Shown: positions 1-8,930, counted from the stretch's first letter. The stretch: 64,000 nucleotides of DNA from Autumnicola patrickiae (GCF_031846525.1 NZ_JAVRHM010000001.1:124001-188000), one strand, 5' to 3'. Numbers and translations: made by a program. The notes: generated by a model not told the origin, from the sequence alone.

Positions 1-1877
1 TGAAAGCTGATGCTACTCACCGGCGCATGATTAATGGCCTTAAAAATAGCATCTGCTTTTTTTGCATCTACTTTAATAAGAGGCAGCACGCTAAAACGAC
101 CGGGGTCAAGTTGCATTGCCAGTAAAAATTGCTCTGCAGTTAAGGTAATTTCGCCACCAGGTTGTTTTATTGTTATGGTCGAGCTACCACTTAATTTTCT
201 GGTAATTTCATTGGCCAGGGTGTTTAGCGGCTTCATTCGTCCGTCAAGATCCTGAACCACTAAACTTCCGTAGGCTTCTGCCTGCTCAAGTGGCACCACA
301 GTCTCACTCACATCCGGCACCTGTTCGTGTGCATAAGCCTGAAGTCCGAAAAATAAAGAAAGGATTATTGCAAGCAGTGCGATGGTGGTAAATCTAGGTA
401 TAGAAATACGTGGCTTTGCTGAAGTTGGCTCCTTCGGAAGTACCTCTTCTCCTCCACGTTTCTTATTCTTTATCTTTGATTTTCCGGATTCTTTATCTTT
501 CAAAGTTTTTAATCTTCTATTCAGAATACTGAAGCGACTGCCTTTAACAAAAAGAGTGAAAAACATTCCAACCGTTAATAATGTATAAGAGAAATAGGTA
601 ATATAAGTTCCCGGCCTGTCCTGACTAACAGACAATACCGTACCTTTTTCGTCTGTATCATAAGAAGCCTGATAAAAACGATATCCTTTATAATCCAGCA
701 CGTTATTCATGAAAATTCTAAATGGAAAGTTTGTCTCGTGGTCTATTACCTGTAATTCACTTGCATAACTCGCGGCACTCTGGCTGCCGGGATAGCGCTC
801 CAGCTCAAATTCGCGTAGTTTTAGCGCAAAAGGCAGCACCTCCTCCCGTGGTCCATAAGCCAAAGAATACTTTTGGCCATCTACAAAGAACATATGCCGC
901 TGTGGGTCGCGGCTGACAAGCGGAGAAAAGGCGCTCAGCAGTTCATAACCGGCCTCATTTGTCACGCGTAATTTCACTACATCTGGTAACTCTTCTGCTA
1001 TTTCAGGATCTTCTTCTGCATGGTAAACCAGTTTATTTCCTTCATATATTCCTTTGATCATAAAAGCGGCACTATCTACCTGGTATAAACTTCTCATTTG
1101 CAGCGGTAGCGTTTCTCCCGCTTTAAGAATGCCTATATTCTGGTTTGTCATTTCCACTACATGCATATTCTTATCGCTGTAGATCATCCACAGGCTATCT
1201 TGTTTAAATACCCTGATGTTTCCTGTTTCTTTCCCGGAGGTAGAAAACCTGAGTTCTCCAATTGGTAAATCATCACCTTTGGAAATAAGATAATCTTCGC
1301 GCTCCTTTCCGGAGGCTACAACAACTTCAATTAAAGTGTCTTTACCGGCTACAAATTCTTTATGGGCTCCTTTAATATATTCTTCAACAGTAATATTAAA
1401 ATTCCGGTTTTCCACATTTGCCGTTACCGTCTGCGGTTTAAATTTGTAGTTGCTTAGTTCCAGTGGTTTCTCAAATCTGGTATTCGTACCGTCTTCACCG
1501 GCACCCTGTAACTGCATAAAGTTTCCGGCAGAATAAAAAGTATTTTTCACTTCCCCCTCCCGGATATGTATTACACCTTCTTTTCCAAAATAGCGGGTTA
1601 CTCCTGCACCCAGGATCATAACCACAAAAGCAATATGAAAGACCCCCAGAGGCCATCTTTTCTTGGTGAAGAGTTTGTACTTTTTTATATGTGCAATAAA
1701 ATTTACAGCCAGCCAGATCATTATAACCTCAAACCACCACGCCTCATAAACTGCCTCTCTTGCCACAGCAGTGCCATAATCGTTTTCAATAAAAGTCGCT
1801 ACACCCATGGCCCCTGCAAAAGCAATAATGAGTAAAAAAGAAACTTTTGTTGAAAAAAGGAACTTCACTAATTTCAT
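1..1877 (-). CDS. ccsBA: ResB/CcsA-type cytochrome c synthase (partial, N-terminal 625 residues)
   Basis: System II cytochrome c biogenesis protein that delivers and attaches haem to apocytochromes outside the inner membrane. The ATG is at 1877 and the reading frame stays open to the window edge, so the C-terminal CcsA half lies outside. The visible part begins with a membrane segment (KFLFSTKVSFLLIIAFAG), then more hydrophobic segments (FEVIMIWLAVNFIAHI, GVFHIAFVVMILGAG), a large extracytoplasmic ResB-like region, another membrane pair (TYFSYTLLTVGMFFTLFV) and, near residue 505, TTIALLAIILSLFFGLQA followed by a periplasmic stretch. Fused ResB-CcsA proteins of about 1,000 residues are usual in Bacteroidota. 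It follows nrfA on the same strand after about 140 nt. A dedicated synthase is expected here because NrfA needs haem on an unusual CxxCK site; this mirrors NrfI of Wolinella. The dedicated role is inference. Confidence 0.85.
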   Translation of the reverse strand, partial: MKLVKFLFSTKVSFLLIIAFAGAMGVATFIENDYGTAVAREAVYEAWWFEVIMIWLAVNFIAHIKKYKLFTKKRWPLGVFHIAFVVMILGAGVTRYFGKEGVIHIREGEVKNTFYSAGNFMQLQGAGEDGTNTRFEKPLELSNYKFKPQTVTANVENRNFNITVEEYIKGAHKEFVAGKDTLIEVVVASGKEREDYLISKGDDLPIGELRFSTSGKETGNIRVFKQDSLWMIYSDKNMHVVEMTNQNIGILKAGETLPLQMRSLYQVDSAAFMIKGIYEGNKLVYHAEEDPEIAEELPDVVKLRVTNEAGYELLSAFSPLVSRDPQRHMFFVDGQKYSLAYGPREEVLPFALKLREFELERYPGSQSAASYASELQVIDHETNFPFRIFMNNVLDYKGYRFYQASYDTDEKGTVLSVSQDRPGTYITYFSYTLLTVGMFFTLFVKGSRFSILNRRLKTLKDKESGKSKIKNKKRGGEEVLPKEPTSAKPRISIPRFTTIALLAIILSLFFGLQAYAHEQVPDVSETVVPLEQAEAYGSLVVQDLDGRMKPLNTLANEITRKLSGSSTITIKQPGGEITLTAEQFLLAMQLDPGRFSVLPLIKVDAKKADAIFKAINHAPVSSISF

Positions 1878-2016
1878 AACAACCTGTATTTATAATGAAA
1901 TAAAAATTCTTTGCACTATCTTACACAATTAACTAAAGCAGAGAGGTGCAGGACATAAAACTTATTACAGCTTTGGTAAAGCCATTTTTGTATAGCTTGT
2001 TTAAGCCTGATTACTA

Positions 2017-3513
2017 TTATTTGCTACTTACGTTAGTAACAGGCAAAGTAGCTGCTTCCCGCTCTCTACCTTCTTTTAACCAACGCGGCACAACCTCTTC
2101 AAGAAACCGTTCCTTATTTTGAACTTCTGCAGGCATATCAAGCCCTATATATTCCTGCAATACGGCTTTATCTGAAAAGTCCGGCATTTCTACCGGCTCA
2201 TTATGTCCCAGGTCTGCTAAAACACGAACAAGCTGAACACGGGCTTCCTGAATTTTTCCGGTTCCGGAAGTAACTATACGGCTGGTTTCCAGAGGTGCAT
2301 GAAAAGCAGCTCCATGAGAGGCCACAGAAAAGTCCCAGCGCCATTGTGCATGTCTTATATTTCGCAGAATATCTGCCATTTGTTCTTCGGTAGCACCAAG
2401 ATCCCAGGCTTTCTTTGCTTCGATATGAGCTTTGGCAATTAATTTTTGCAGATAGCCGGTACCTTCTTTTATTTTACGTTGTCGCTCGTAAACATCTGTA
2501 ATAAGATCATCTTTACTTTCACGATGACATACAAAACAGGAGCTTTCAACATTAGCCAGAGGCGACCCTATGTGATGATCTGTAAATTTCTGCCCACCTT
2601 CCGTTTTGTAAGGCATATGGCAATCGGCACAGGAAACTCCCCTTTTAGCATGTACTCCCATAGAAAAGATTTCATAGTCTGGATGTTGCGCCTTCAGCAT
2701 TCTGGTTTTACTTAATGGGTGCACCCAGTCTGCAAAATCAACATTATCATAATATTCTTCCATAGCTTCTACAGTAAGACCACCTTCCCATGGAAATTTT
2801 AAATAAGCTGCACCTTCTTTTCCCGGAAGATCCTTATCAAAGTAATATTCCACATGACATTGTGCGCAAACTAATGATCTCATCTCCTGGTGTGAGGCAT
2901 CGTCTACACTCTTTCCCATAGCTTCAAAAGCTTCTACCAGCGCGGGACGGGTAATGGTAAGATTCATAGTTTTTGGATCGTGACAATCTGCACAACCTAT
3001 AGGATTAATCATTTCGCTACCAAAATCTGAAAATTTCTCACTGTAGAATTCCGTTATCCCAATTTCATCCATAAGCCTTGGCACATCTGTACTTTTACAA
3101 GTCCAACAGGTACTGGGCATTGGGCCATCCCCTTCTTTCCATGGGGAACCAACCCTTGCAGTCGAAACAATATCTGTTATAGCATGAGAATGTCCGCGGG
3201 GCTGATTATAATCCTTACTAAATGCATAACCTGCCCATAACACAACCAGCTCCGGCTGATCATCTAAAACATCTGCAAATCCGCTGGTACTATACATTCC
3301 TCTAAAGGTTGTATCTGCAGTTTTCCTGTAGGACTGGTATTGCCTTGGGTAGTTGAGTCCCCACACAGAATCTCTCGGCTCTATTCCTTCTATTTCCACC
3401 TTGGGTTGGTAGGCAAAACGTGCTTCAGCCTTTCGATCTATAATTGAGTTAGCAAGTAATGCCAGCAGGAACACAGCAATAACGGTCAGTAAAAAAATTA
3501 TCCAGTTTTTCAT
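2017..3513 (-). CDS. nrfA: Ammonia-forming cytochrome c nitrite reductase, catalytic subunit
   Basis: Reduces nitrite to ammonium with six electrons on the periplasmic side (respiratory nitrite ammonification). The 498-residue product has an N-terminal hydrophobic signal/anchor (WIIFLLTVIAVFLLALLA) and five haem-binding motifs: CWTCK near residue 136, which supplies the lysine-ligated active-site haem diagnostic of NrfA, then four CxxCH motifs near 174 (CADCH), 216 (CAQCH), 295 (CADCH) and 326 (CFVCH). The length is close to the roughly 480 residues of E. coli NrfA. It follows nrfH by 60 nt and precedes the cytochrome c synthase gene, so the three form one leftward unit. All five haem sites are intact. 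The ATG at 3513 directly precedes the signal segment. Confidence 0.97.
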   Translation of the reverse strand: MKNWIIFLLTVIAVFLLALLANSIIDRKAEARFAYQPKVEIEGIEPRDSVWGLNYPRQYQSYRKTADTTFRGMYSTSGFADVLDDQPELVVLWAGYAFSKDYNQPRGHSHAITDIVSTARVGSPWKEGDGPMPSTCWTCKSTDVPRLMDEIGITEFYSEKFSDFGSEMINPIGCADCHDPKTMNLTITRPALVEAFEAMGKSVDDASHQEMRSLVCAQCHVEYYFDKDLPGKEGAAYLKFPWEGGLTVEAMEEYYDNVDFADWVHPLSKTRMLKAQHPDYEIFSMGVHAKRGVSCADCHMPYKTEGGQKFTDHHIGSPLANVESSCFVCHRESKDDLITDVYERQRKIKEGTGYLQKLIAKAHIEAKKAWDLGATEEQMADILRNIRHAQWRWDFSVASHGAAFHAPLETSRIVTSGTGKIQEARVQLVRVLADLGHNEPVEMPDFSDKAVLQEYIGLDMPAEVQNKERFLEEVVPRWLKEGREREAATLPVTNVSSK

Positions 3514-3573
3514 AATTTCAATGGTTACGGTCCAAAATCAAAATTGTAATTAAAGTATATCAGTTATTAGTAG

Positions 3574-4224
3574 CTATTTGCGTAAAACAGAATCCTCTTT
3601 CGCTGCCATTTCATCTATATATGACTGAAGCCAGGAAGGAATAATATTTCGGTCTTCAGGAGTATGTATGGGGATGGGTTCAATTTGATAACCTACAGAA
3701 GAAAGGCTCTTTGTCCTGCCGTGGGGTACTTCCCGGTGACATTCCCAGCAGGTACGATCTGTACGGTGAAACTCATGATTCTCTACCGTAGCTGTTAATT
3801 TTGCATCTACCAGCCGCGTATCATGGCAACGAATGCAGTTATTCTGAATTACCTCTACAGAAGGCTGCCTTGCCTTGATTACCTCCGGCTCTGCCCTAAG
3901 GGTGAAAATTGTGGCGTGGTAAAGCCCATCTTTTGCCTTAAAATAGTATTGATTAAATACGTTATCCTGAGGAACGTGGCAATCGTTACAACTCGCAACT
4001 TCACGATGCGAACTTTTGTTCCAGGTTATGTACTGTGGCGTCATGACGTGGCAATTCACGCAAGCTTTAGGATCATCAGAAAGATAGGAAGCGGCATTGC
4101 TTAACTTTATAATATAAAAGCCAAGACCTACAAAGGCTCCTACCACTATCGTTGCCACCATACGCCATTTCCTGGGAGGTAACAAGCGCCGGAGCAGGGA
4201 ATTTTTTTTGGGTTGGTTGGTCAT
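3574..4224 (-). CDS. nrfH: NrfH-type membrane tetrahaem cytochrome c, quinol oxidase for NrfA
   Basis: NapC/NirT-family membrane cytochrome that oxidises menaquinol and passes electrons to NrfA. The 216-residue protein has a basic N-terminus, one membrane helix (MVATIVVGAFVGLGFYII) and four CxxCH motifs near residues 54 (CVNCH), 78 (CNDCH), 130 (CIRCH) and 159 (CWECH). It is the first gene of the leftward nrfHA-ccsBA unit, and its upstream region carries a Crp/Fnr-like palindrome. All haem motifs are intact. Tetrahaem NapC-type proteins can serve other reductases, but adjacency to nrfA makes NrfH the best call. Confidence 0.95.
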   Translation of the reverse strand: MTNQPKKNSLLRRLLPPRKWRMVATIVVGAFVGLGFYIIKLSNAASYLSDDPKACVNCHVMTPQYITWNKSSHREVASCNDCHVPQDNVFNQYYFKAKDGLYHATIFTLRAEPEVIKARQPSVEVIQNNCIRCHDTRLVDAKLTATVENHEFHRTDRTCWECHREVPHGRTKSLSSVGYQIEPIPIHTPEDRNIIPSWLQSYIDEMAAKEDSVLRK

Positions 4225-4246
4225 TTTTCCCGGACATTTATTTTAA

Positions 4247-4289
4247 CAAAAATATGTACGGAATCAAATGAAATTTATGACTTTGGTCA
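4247..4289 (-). promoter_or_regulatory. Predicted nrfH promoter with Crp/Fnr-like operator
   Basis: Bases 4278-4289 read TGAC-TTTG-GTCA, an inverted repeat with 4-nt half-sites and a 4-nt spacer like Crp/Fnr-superfamily operators. On the minus strand a Bacteroidota -7 element (TATTTTTG) lies at 4254-4247, and no -33 TTTG is seen. If transcription starts near 4241, the palindrome centre falls about 42 nt upstream, the usual position for class II activation by Fnr-type regulators. The nrfH ATG is 17-20 nt further on. Nitrite/NO- or oxygen-responsive control by an HcpR/Fnr-type protein is inference. Confidence 0.45.
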
Positions 4290-4625
4290 GTTTTTAGAAA
4301 GTATTCTTTCAATACCGGCCATATTTCTGTACGTACTTAAATTTTTGTTTTAACTAAGCTATAAAATTTTTCTAAAAAATTTAAGATAAAACATCTTTAA
4401 AATTTATTTAATTATGATAAGTTAACATCTGTTCGCGTGTTATTTACTCCAGAAGTAATAATAGCACGGTTGGAATTACTTTCCTGACGGAATTATATTG
4501 TAAAAGACGATTCATTACTGGAAAAGAAGTCTGTTTGTAATCATTAAAGTAAAAAATACTTAATCCCAAAAGATTCATTTTCAGCCTAAAAAAGAAAGTA
4601 GATTAAAAAACAGCAATAAAATTTT

Positions 4626-4653
4626 TTTGAAATAGAAAAGCTTACTATATTTG
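4626..4653 (+). promoter_or_regulatory. Bacteroidota-type promoter of tRNA-Ser
   Basis: A -33 TTTG (4626-4629), a 16-nt spacer and a -7 TATATTTG (4646-4653) match the Bacteroidota consensus TTTG / TAnnTTTG. The element ends 10 nt before the tRNA gene, as expected for a stable RNA. Confidence 0.7.
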
Positions 4654-4663
4654 CATCCGCTAA

Positions 4664-4748
4664 GGAGAAATGGCAGAGTGGTCGAATGCGGCAGTCTTGA
4701 AAACTGTTGAGGGTCACACCTCCGGGGGTTCGAATCCCTCTTTCTCCG
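4664..4748 (+). tRNA. tRNA-Ser (anticodon TGA)
   Basis: An 85-nt gene with acceptor stem GGAGAAA/TTTCTCC, discriminator G, anticodon loop CTTGAAA (anticodon TGA), a long variable arm typical of class II tRNAs and a T-loop GGTTCGAATCC. The 3' CCA is not encoded, as is common in Bacteroidota. A strong promoter lies upstream and an intrinsic terminator follows 7 nt downstream, so it is transcribed alone. Confidence 0.97.
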
Positions 4749-4755
4749 CAAAAGG

Positions 4756-4787
4756 AAAACCCGCAACGAAAGTTGTGGGTTTTTTGT
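4756..4787 (+). terminator. Intrinsic terminator after tRNA-Ser
   Basis: Twelve-pair stem AAAACCCGCAAC / GTTGTGGGTTTT with a GAAA tetraloop and a T-tract. Confidence 0.9.
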
Positions 4788-4991
4788 TTTCCAAAACGTG
4801 AAAGAGTGGTTTCCAAAGTGGATAAAAAATAAAGCTATTCAGGCTTCAGAAGGGCGCTCCACTCCTCTCCGATTTTAAATTCGCGATCCTTAAAATTTTT
4901 TGCTTTTTAACTTTTAACCAGTTTTCCCGCTACTTCCAAAATGCTTTACCAGTTTTGTTATCTTTAGCTGCCAATTTAAATCAGGAAGTAA

Positions 4992-6062
4992 ATGTCAGCA
5001 TTATTTTCACCCTTTAAAATCAAGGAAATTGAATTTAAAAACCGGCTCACGGTTTCTCCAATGTGCATGTACAGCAGTGAAGATGGTTTTAGCAACAACT
5101 GGCATCTAGTACATCTCGGAAGCCGCGCAGTGGGTGGCGCCGGATTAATTTTTACGGAAGCTATCGCGGTCTCTCCGGAAGGCAGAATCACTCCGCATGA
5201 CCTGGGAATCTGGAAGGACGAACATATAGAAGGATTAAAAAAAATCATGGAATTCGTAGAATCCCAGGGAGCAGTTATCGGCACACAACTAGCCCACGCA
5301 GGCCGTAAAGCCAGTACCACACCTCCCTGGGAAGGAGGAGCGCTTCTGGACCATACTTCCGGAGGTTGGGATACCCTCGCCCCCAGCCCTGTTCCGTTTA
5401 TAAAAAATAATCCGTTACCAAAAGAGCTAAATGAAGACGGAATTAAAAAGGTGGTAGCCGACTTTAAAGCTGCGGCAAAGAGAGCGGTAAAAGCGGGATT
5501 TAAAGTAATTGAAATCCATGCCGCTCATGGGTATTTACTGCACCAGTTTCTGTCACCCTTAAGCAATCATAGAAATGATAACTATGGAGGTAAATTTGAA
5601 AACAGGATCCGTTTACTCCTGGAAGTACTGGAGGCAGTAAAACAGGAATGGCCTCAGAATTTGCCAATTTTCGTGCGTATTTCTGCTACAGATTGGGTGG
5701 AAGGCGGCTGGAACGAGGAAGAATCTGTAGAACTGGCAAAAATATTAAAAGAAAAAGGAGTGGATCTTATCGATTGCTCTTCCGGAGGAATGGTTCCCGA
5801 TGCGAAAATTCCGGTGGAAAAAGGCTACCAGGTACAGTTTTCAGAAAAAATAAAAACGGAAGCCGATATTGCCACAGGAGCCGTGGGGCTAATAACTACT
5901 GCTGAAGAAGCTGAAGAAATTCTCGTTCAGGACCAGGCAGATCTTGTTTTTATGGCACGGGAATTTCTGCGGGAACCTTATTTTGCACTAAAAGCTGCAA
6001 AAACTTTGAAAACTGACGTTTCCTGGCCACCACAATATGACCGCGCAAAACCAAGGGGATAA
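4992..6062 (+). CDS. namA: Old yellow enzyme-family NAD(P)H:flavin oxidoreductase (YqjM/NamA type)
   Basis: FMN-dependent TIM-barrel ene-reductase that reduces activated C=C bonds of enones, probably in electrophile detoxification. The 356-residue protein shows the YqjM-class N-terminus (FKNRLTVSPMCMYS, with the class-specific Cys that tunes the flavin), a QLAHAGRK segment, the substrate-binding EIHAAHGYLLHQFLSPLSN and a C-terminal phosphate-binding region ending in FLREPYFALKAA. Length is normal for the family. The ATG at 4992 lies behind a possible -7 element (TATCTTTA). It probably runs into the SGNH hydrolase gene 40 nt downstream. The physiological substrate is unknown. Confidence 0.93.
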   Translation: MSALFSPFKIKEIEFKNRLTVSPMCMYSSEDGFSNNWHLVHLGSRAVGGAGLIFTEAIAVSPEGRITPHDLGIWKDEHIEGLKKIMEFVESQGAVIGTQLAHAGRKASTTPPWEGGALLDHTSGGWDTLAPSPVPFIKNNPLPKELNEDGIKKVVADFKAAAKRAVKAGFKVIEIHAAHGYLLHQFLSPLSNHRNDNYGGKFENRIRLLLEVLEAVKQEWPQNLPIFVRISATDWVEGGWNEEESVELAKILKEKGVDLIDCSSGGMVPDAKIPVEKGYQVQFSEKIKTEADIATGAVGLITTAEEAEEILVQDQADLVFMAREFLREPYFALKAAKTLKTDVSWPPQYDRAKPRG

Positions 6063-6102
6063 ATTTCAGCTTCAGAAAAAAAACCAAACAACATCAACAA
6101 CT

Positions 6103-6804
6103 ATGAAAAAACAGCTAATCTTAGCATTTATCCTGCTGCTAATTAGCTTCAGCATAGTTGCACAAAAAGAAGAGTATAAAGAACTTATGAATCAGGATTG
6201 GGCGAATTTAAAAAAATACAGGGAGGCAAATAAGAGCATTCTCAAAAATGGCAATTATCCCAAAGTAGTCTTTATGGGGAACTCGATTACTGAAGGTTGG
6301 GTTAATATTCACCCGGACTTCTTTTCAGAAAATAATTTCGTCGGAAGGGGAATCAGCGGGCAAACCACTCCGCAAATGCTCGTCCGTTTTATGCCAGATG
6401 TGGTGGATTTGAAGCCAAAAGCAGTTGTAATTCTCGCCGGAACCAATGATATTGCCGGCAATACCGGATTTTCTTCAGTAAAAATGATTTCAGATAACAT
6501 AAAAGCCATGTCCCAGCTTGCCGAAGCTAACGGGATTAAAGTTATACTGAGTTCGGTTCTCCCGGTTTATGATTATCCATGGCGCACCGGGCTCGAACCT
6601 GTATCGAAAATTGCCAAAATTAACGAGTGGCTTAAAAATTATGCTGAAGAAAATAATTACGCTTACCTGGATTATTTTTCTGCGCTAAAGGATGAAAAAG
6701 AAGGCATGAAGGCAGCATATGCTGAAGATGGCGTCCATCCCACCAGTGCCGGTTACGATGTTATGGAACCACTGGTAAAAGAGGCCATAGAAAAAGCGTT
6801 GTAA
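6103..6804 (+). CDS. Secreted SGNH/GDSL-type hydrolase (esterase family)
   Basis: A 233-residue exported hydrolase. I chose the ATG at 6103 because it begins the signal peptide MKKQLILAFILLLISFSIVA; an upstream in-frame start at 6037 would overlap namA and bury that peptide. SGNH blocks are visible: GNSITEGW (catalytic Ser), a Gly block (GRGISGQT), GTND (Asn) and DGVHPT (catalytic Asp/His). Bacteroidota proteins of this type are often carbohydrate or lipid ester hydrolases. The substrate cannot be read from sequence. The coding strand carries two copies of the dispersed AATTGCC motif (6245-6259 and 6604-6618). Confidence 0.9.
   Translation: MKKQLILAFILLLISFSIVAQKEEYKELMNQDWANLKKYREANKSILKNGNYPKVVFMGNSITEGWVNIHPDFFSENNFVGRGISGQTTPQMLVRFMPDVVDLKPKAVVILAGTNDIAGNTGFSSVKMISDNIKAMSQLAEANGIKVILSSVLPVYDYPWRTGLEPVSKIAKINEWLKNYAEENNYAYLDYFSALKDEKEGMKAAYAEDGVHPTSAGYDVMEPLVKEAIEKAL
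6245..6259 (-). repeat. Dispersed motif copy inside the SGNH hydrolase gene
   Basis: AAAATGGCAATTATC (15 nt) recurs exactly at 14687-14701, 14918-14932, 15377-15391, 50084-50098 and 53447-53461. A second family member, TCGAAAATTGCCAAA, is at 6604-6618 in the same gene and recurs at 30014 and 52042. Confidence 0.7.
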
Positions 6805-6906
6805 CAGATTACCTCCCGAAAAAGAACATTTTCGGCACGAAATCTGAAGGAAATACCCATGAAAACGGCTATCTTGCCGCACTTAAAACCACAAATTCAA
6901 TTTTTT

Positions 6907-7920
6907 ATGAAGAAAATACTATTGCTTGCGCTTGCAGTTAACGTTGTTGCCTGCGGGACACAACCTAAAAACGTGGAAAGCGCAAACCCTATGGAGTATG
7001 CGAACACAATTACTGCTGAAGAGTTAAAGGAACATCTTTACATTTTCGCCAGCGATGAGTTTGAAGGCCGTGACACCGGTGAACCCGGACAAAAAAAGGC
7101 TGCCGAATATCTTAAAAATGAATATCAGAAATTGGATATTCCGGGGCCAATGGGAGACGATGATTATTATCAGGAAGTGCCTTCCAGCGTCTTTCGTGGT
7201 GACATTAAAGACTCCGAAAATGTTTTGGCCTACTTTAAAGGCGGCGAAAAAGCCGATGAATTAGTTGTGATCTCCTCTCATTATGACCACGTGGGAATGG
7301 ATGATGAAGGAAATGTTTTTAACGGTGCAGATGATGATGGCTCCGGAACAGTAGGTATTCTCGAAATCGCTGAAGCTTTTGCTAAAGCCAAAGAAGATGG
7401 TTATACCCCAAAACGTTCTATTCTTTTTCTGAATGTTACGGGTGAAGAAAAAGGGCTGGTAGGATCAAAGTTTTATACAGATAACCCAATTTTTCCTTTA
7501 GAAAACACTGTTGCCAATCTTAACATCGACATGATTGGAAGAATAGATCCGGAACATGAAGGTAATGATAACTACATCTATCTTATTGGCAGCGACAAAC
7601 TTAGCACAGATCTACATGAGCTAAGCGAAGAGGTTAACAACAAATATATAAACCTGGACCTGGATTATACTTACAACGATGAGAATGATCCTAACAGATT
7701 CTATTACAGAAGTGACCATTATAATTTTGCAAAAAATAATATTCCGATTATTTTCTATTTTAACGGAGTTCATGAAGATTACCACAAAATAACTGATACT
7801 CCTGATAAAATTGAGTACAACGCTTTGGAAAAACGTGCTAAACTCGTTTTCCTTACTGCATGGGAAATCGCAAACCGCGATGAAAGACCAGTAGTGGATA
7901 AACCCACAGCTTCAGAATAG
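6907..7920 (+). CDS. M28-family zinc aminopeptidase lipoprotein
   Basis: Probable cell-envelope aminopeptidase of the M28 di-zinc family (337 residues). The start at ATG 6907 gives a lipoprotein signal, MKKILLLALAVNVVACG; the longer frame from 6859 would spoil it. Metal-site motifs are visible: SSHYDHVG (His), NGADDDGSG (bridging Asp), TGEEKGLVGS (Glu pair), NIDMIGR (Asp) and HEDYHKITDT (His). It follows the SGNH hydrolase after about 100 nt and is closed by a terminator at 7944-7968. Peptide specificity is not evident. Confidence 0.92.
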   Translation: MKKILLLALAVNVVACGTQPKNVESANPMEYANTITAEELKEHLYIFASDEFEGRDTGEPGQKKAAEYLKNEYQKLDIPGPMGDDDYYQEVPSSVFRGDIKDSENVLAYFKGGEKADELVVISSHYDHVGMDDEGNVFNGADDDGSGTVGILEIAEAFAKAKEDGYTPKRSILFLNVTGEEKGLVGSKFYTDNPIFPLENTVANLNIDMIGRIDPEHEGNDNYIYLIGSDKLSTDLHELSEEVNNKYINLDLDYTYNDENDPNRFYYRSDHYNFAKNNIPIIFYFNGVHEDYHKITDTPDKIEYNALEKRAKLVFLTAWEIANRDERPVVDKPTASE

Positions 7921-7943
7921 TAAGCTGTTCTTATAATACTTGA

Positions 7944-7968
7944 GCCTCACGATTGTGGGGCTTTTTTA
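7944..7968 (+). terminator. Intrinsic terminator after the M28 peptidase gene
   Basis: Stem GCCTCAC / GTGGGGC (one G-T pair) with a GATT loop followed by six T. Confidence 0.85.
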
Positions 7969-8017
7969 TTGGAAGAATTGAGATGAAAATCATTTGGGGT
8001 TCAGGGTCTGTTGTTTT

Positions 8018-8039
8018 GTCAGGCTGAGCCTGTCGAAGC
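8018..8039 (+). repeat. Single arm of the composite intergenic repeat
   Basis: GTCAGGCTGAGCCTGTCGAA is the reverse complement of the arm CTTCGACAGGCTCAGCC found in the larger units at 14.5 and 28.3 kb. It lies between the M28 and pcm genes, outside any coding sequence. Confidence 0.65.
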
Positions 8040-8152
8040 CCGTCCACACTTTGTCAGATTCAGTCTATTCTCAACTCCGCTCGAATTGACATCAGCTTTC
8101 GTTTTTACCTCATTAACACATCTTCAAATCAGCACATTTTCAAATTTTCAAA

Positions 8153-8797
8153 TTAATTCTTGTCTTCCAGCAACGGCACAAACCTAAAATCCCCATACTC
8201 CTTTTTATCAAATTCGGTATCAGATTTCCTGGTGAACAAGGTCATAACCTGTACATCCTTTCCTATTGGAATTACCATTTTTCCTCCAACTTTTAATTGT
8301 CCGAGTAGTGTTTTTGGCAAATATGGCGCACCTGCAGTAACGATAATTTTATCAAAAGGAGCATATTCCGGCCAGCCTTTGTAGCCATCGCCAAAACTGA
8401 GTTGTTTTGGACGATAACCGATTTTCTCAAGGAAACTTTTCGTTTTCTTATAAAGCTCACGTTGTCTTTCGATGCTGTAGACTTTTGCACCCAGTTCGCA
8501 TAACACCGCAGTCTGATAACCACTTCCGGTTCCAATTTCCAGCACTGCGTCATTTTTAGAAACCTCCAGAAGCTCGGTTTGAAAAGCTACCGTGTAAGGT
8601 TGCGAAATAGTTTGATCTGCGGCTATAGGAAACGCTTTATCTTGATAAGCATGATCTTCAAAACTACTATCCATAAATAAATGCCTCGGAATTTTTCCAA
8701 TGGCATCCAGCACTTTTTGGTCGGTAACACCTTTTCTCTTAACGGTTTCTACCAGCTGCTGTCTTTTTCCTTTATGTCTGTAGTTATCCTTGTGCAA
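8153..8797 (-). CDS. pcm: Protein-L-isoaspartate O-methyltransferase
   Basis: SAM-dependent repair methyltransferase that acts on isoaspartyl residues of aged proteins. The 214-residue product has the PCMT signature: RHLFM, a DQTISQPYTVAFQTELL segment and the SAM-binding EIGTGSGYQTAVL, followed by VYSIERQ (acidic ribose-binding residue) and FDKIIVTAGAPYLP. Length and order are standard. Leftward and apparently monocistronic. The start at ATG 8797 is preceded by an AT-rich spacer shared with the divergent oxidoreductase gene. Confidence 0.95.
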   Translation of the reverse strand: MHKDNYRHKGKRQQLVETVKRKGVTDQKVLDAIGKIPRHLFMDSSFEDHAYQDKAFPIAADQTISQPYTVAFQTELLEVSKNDAVLEIGTGSGYQTAVLCELGAKVYSIERQRELYKKTKSFLEKIGYRPKQLSFGDGYKGWPEYAPFDKIIVTAGAPYLPKTLLGQLKVGGKMVIPIGKDVQVMTLFTRKSDTEFDKKEYGDFRFVPLLEDKN

Positions 8798-8930
8798 TTT
8801 CTGAATTTTTGGAAGTATAAAATTAAGAAAATATTAGCATTGCATACAAACAAATTCGAGGGGTATTATAACAGAAACTTTTAAAGTATTTATTCTCAAA
8901 ATACTATTTTTGTGCTAAATCCTGAAAACT

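Larger units (their letters stand above)
4225..4663. other. Intergenic region between nrfH and tRNA-Ser
   Basis: AT-rich, gene-free spacer between a leftward operon and a rightward tRNA. It holds the predicted nrfH promoter/operator near the left end and the tRNA promoter at the right end. I see no convincing coding sequence or repeat in the middle part (about 4300-4620). Confidence 0.7.

Noticed and set aside
4581..4816. Minus-strand frames of 61 and 76 codons over the tRNA.
   Set aside because: They are antisense to tRNA-Ser and its terminator.
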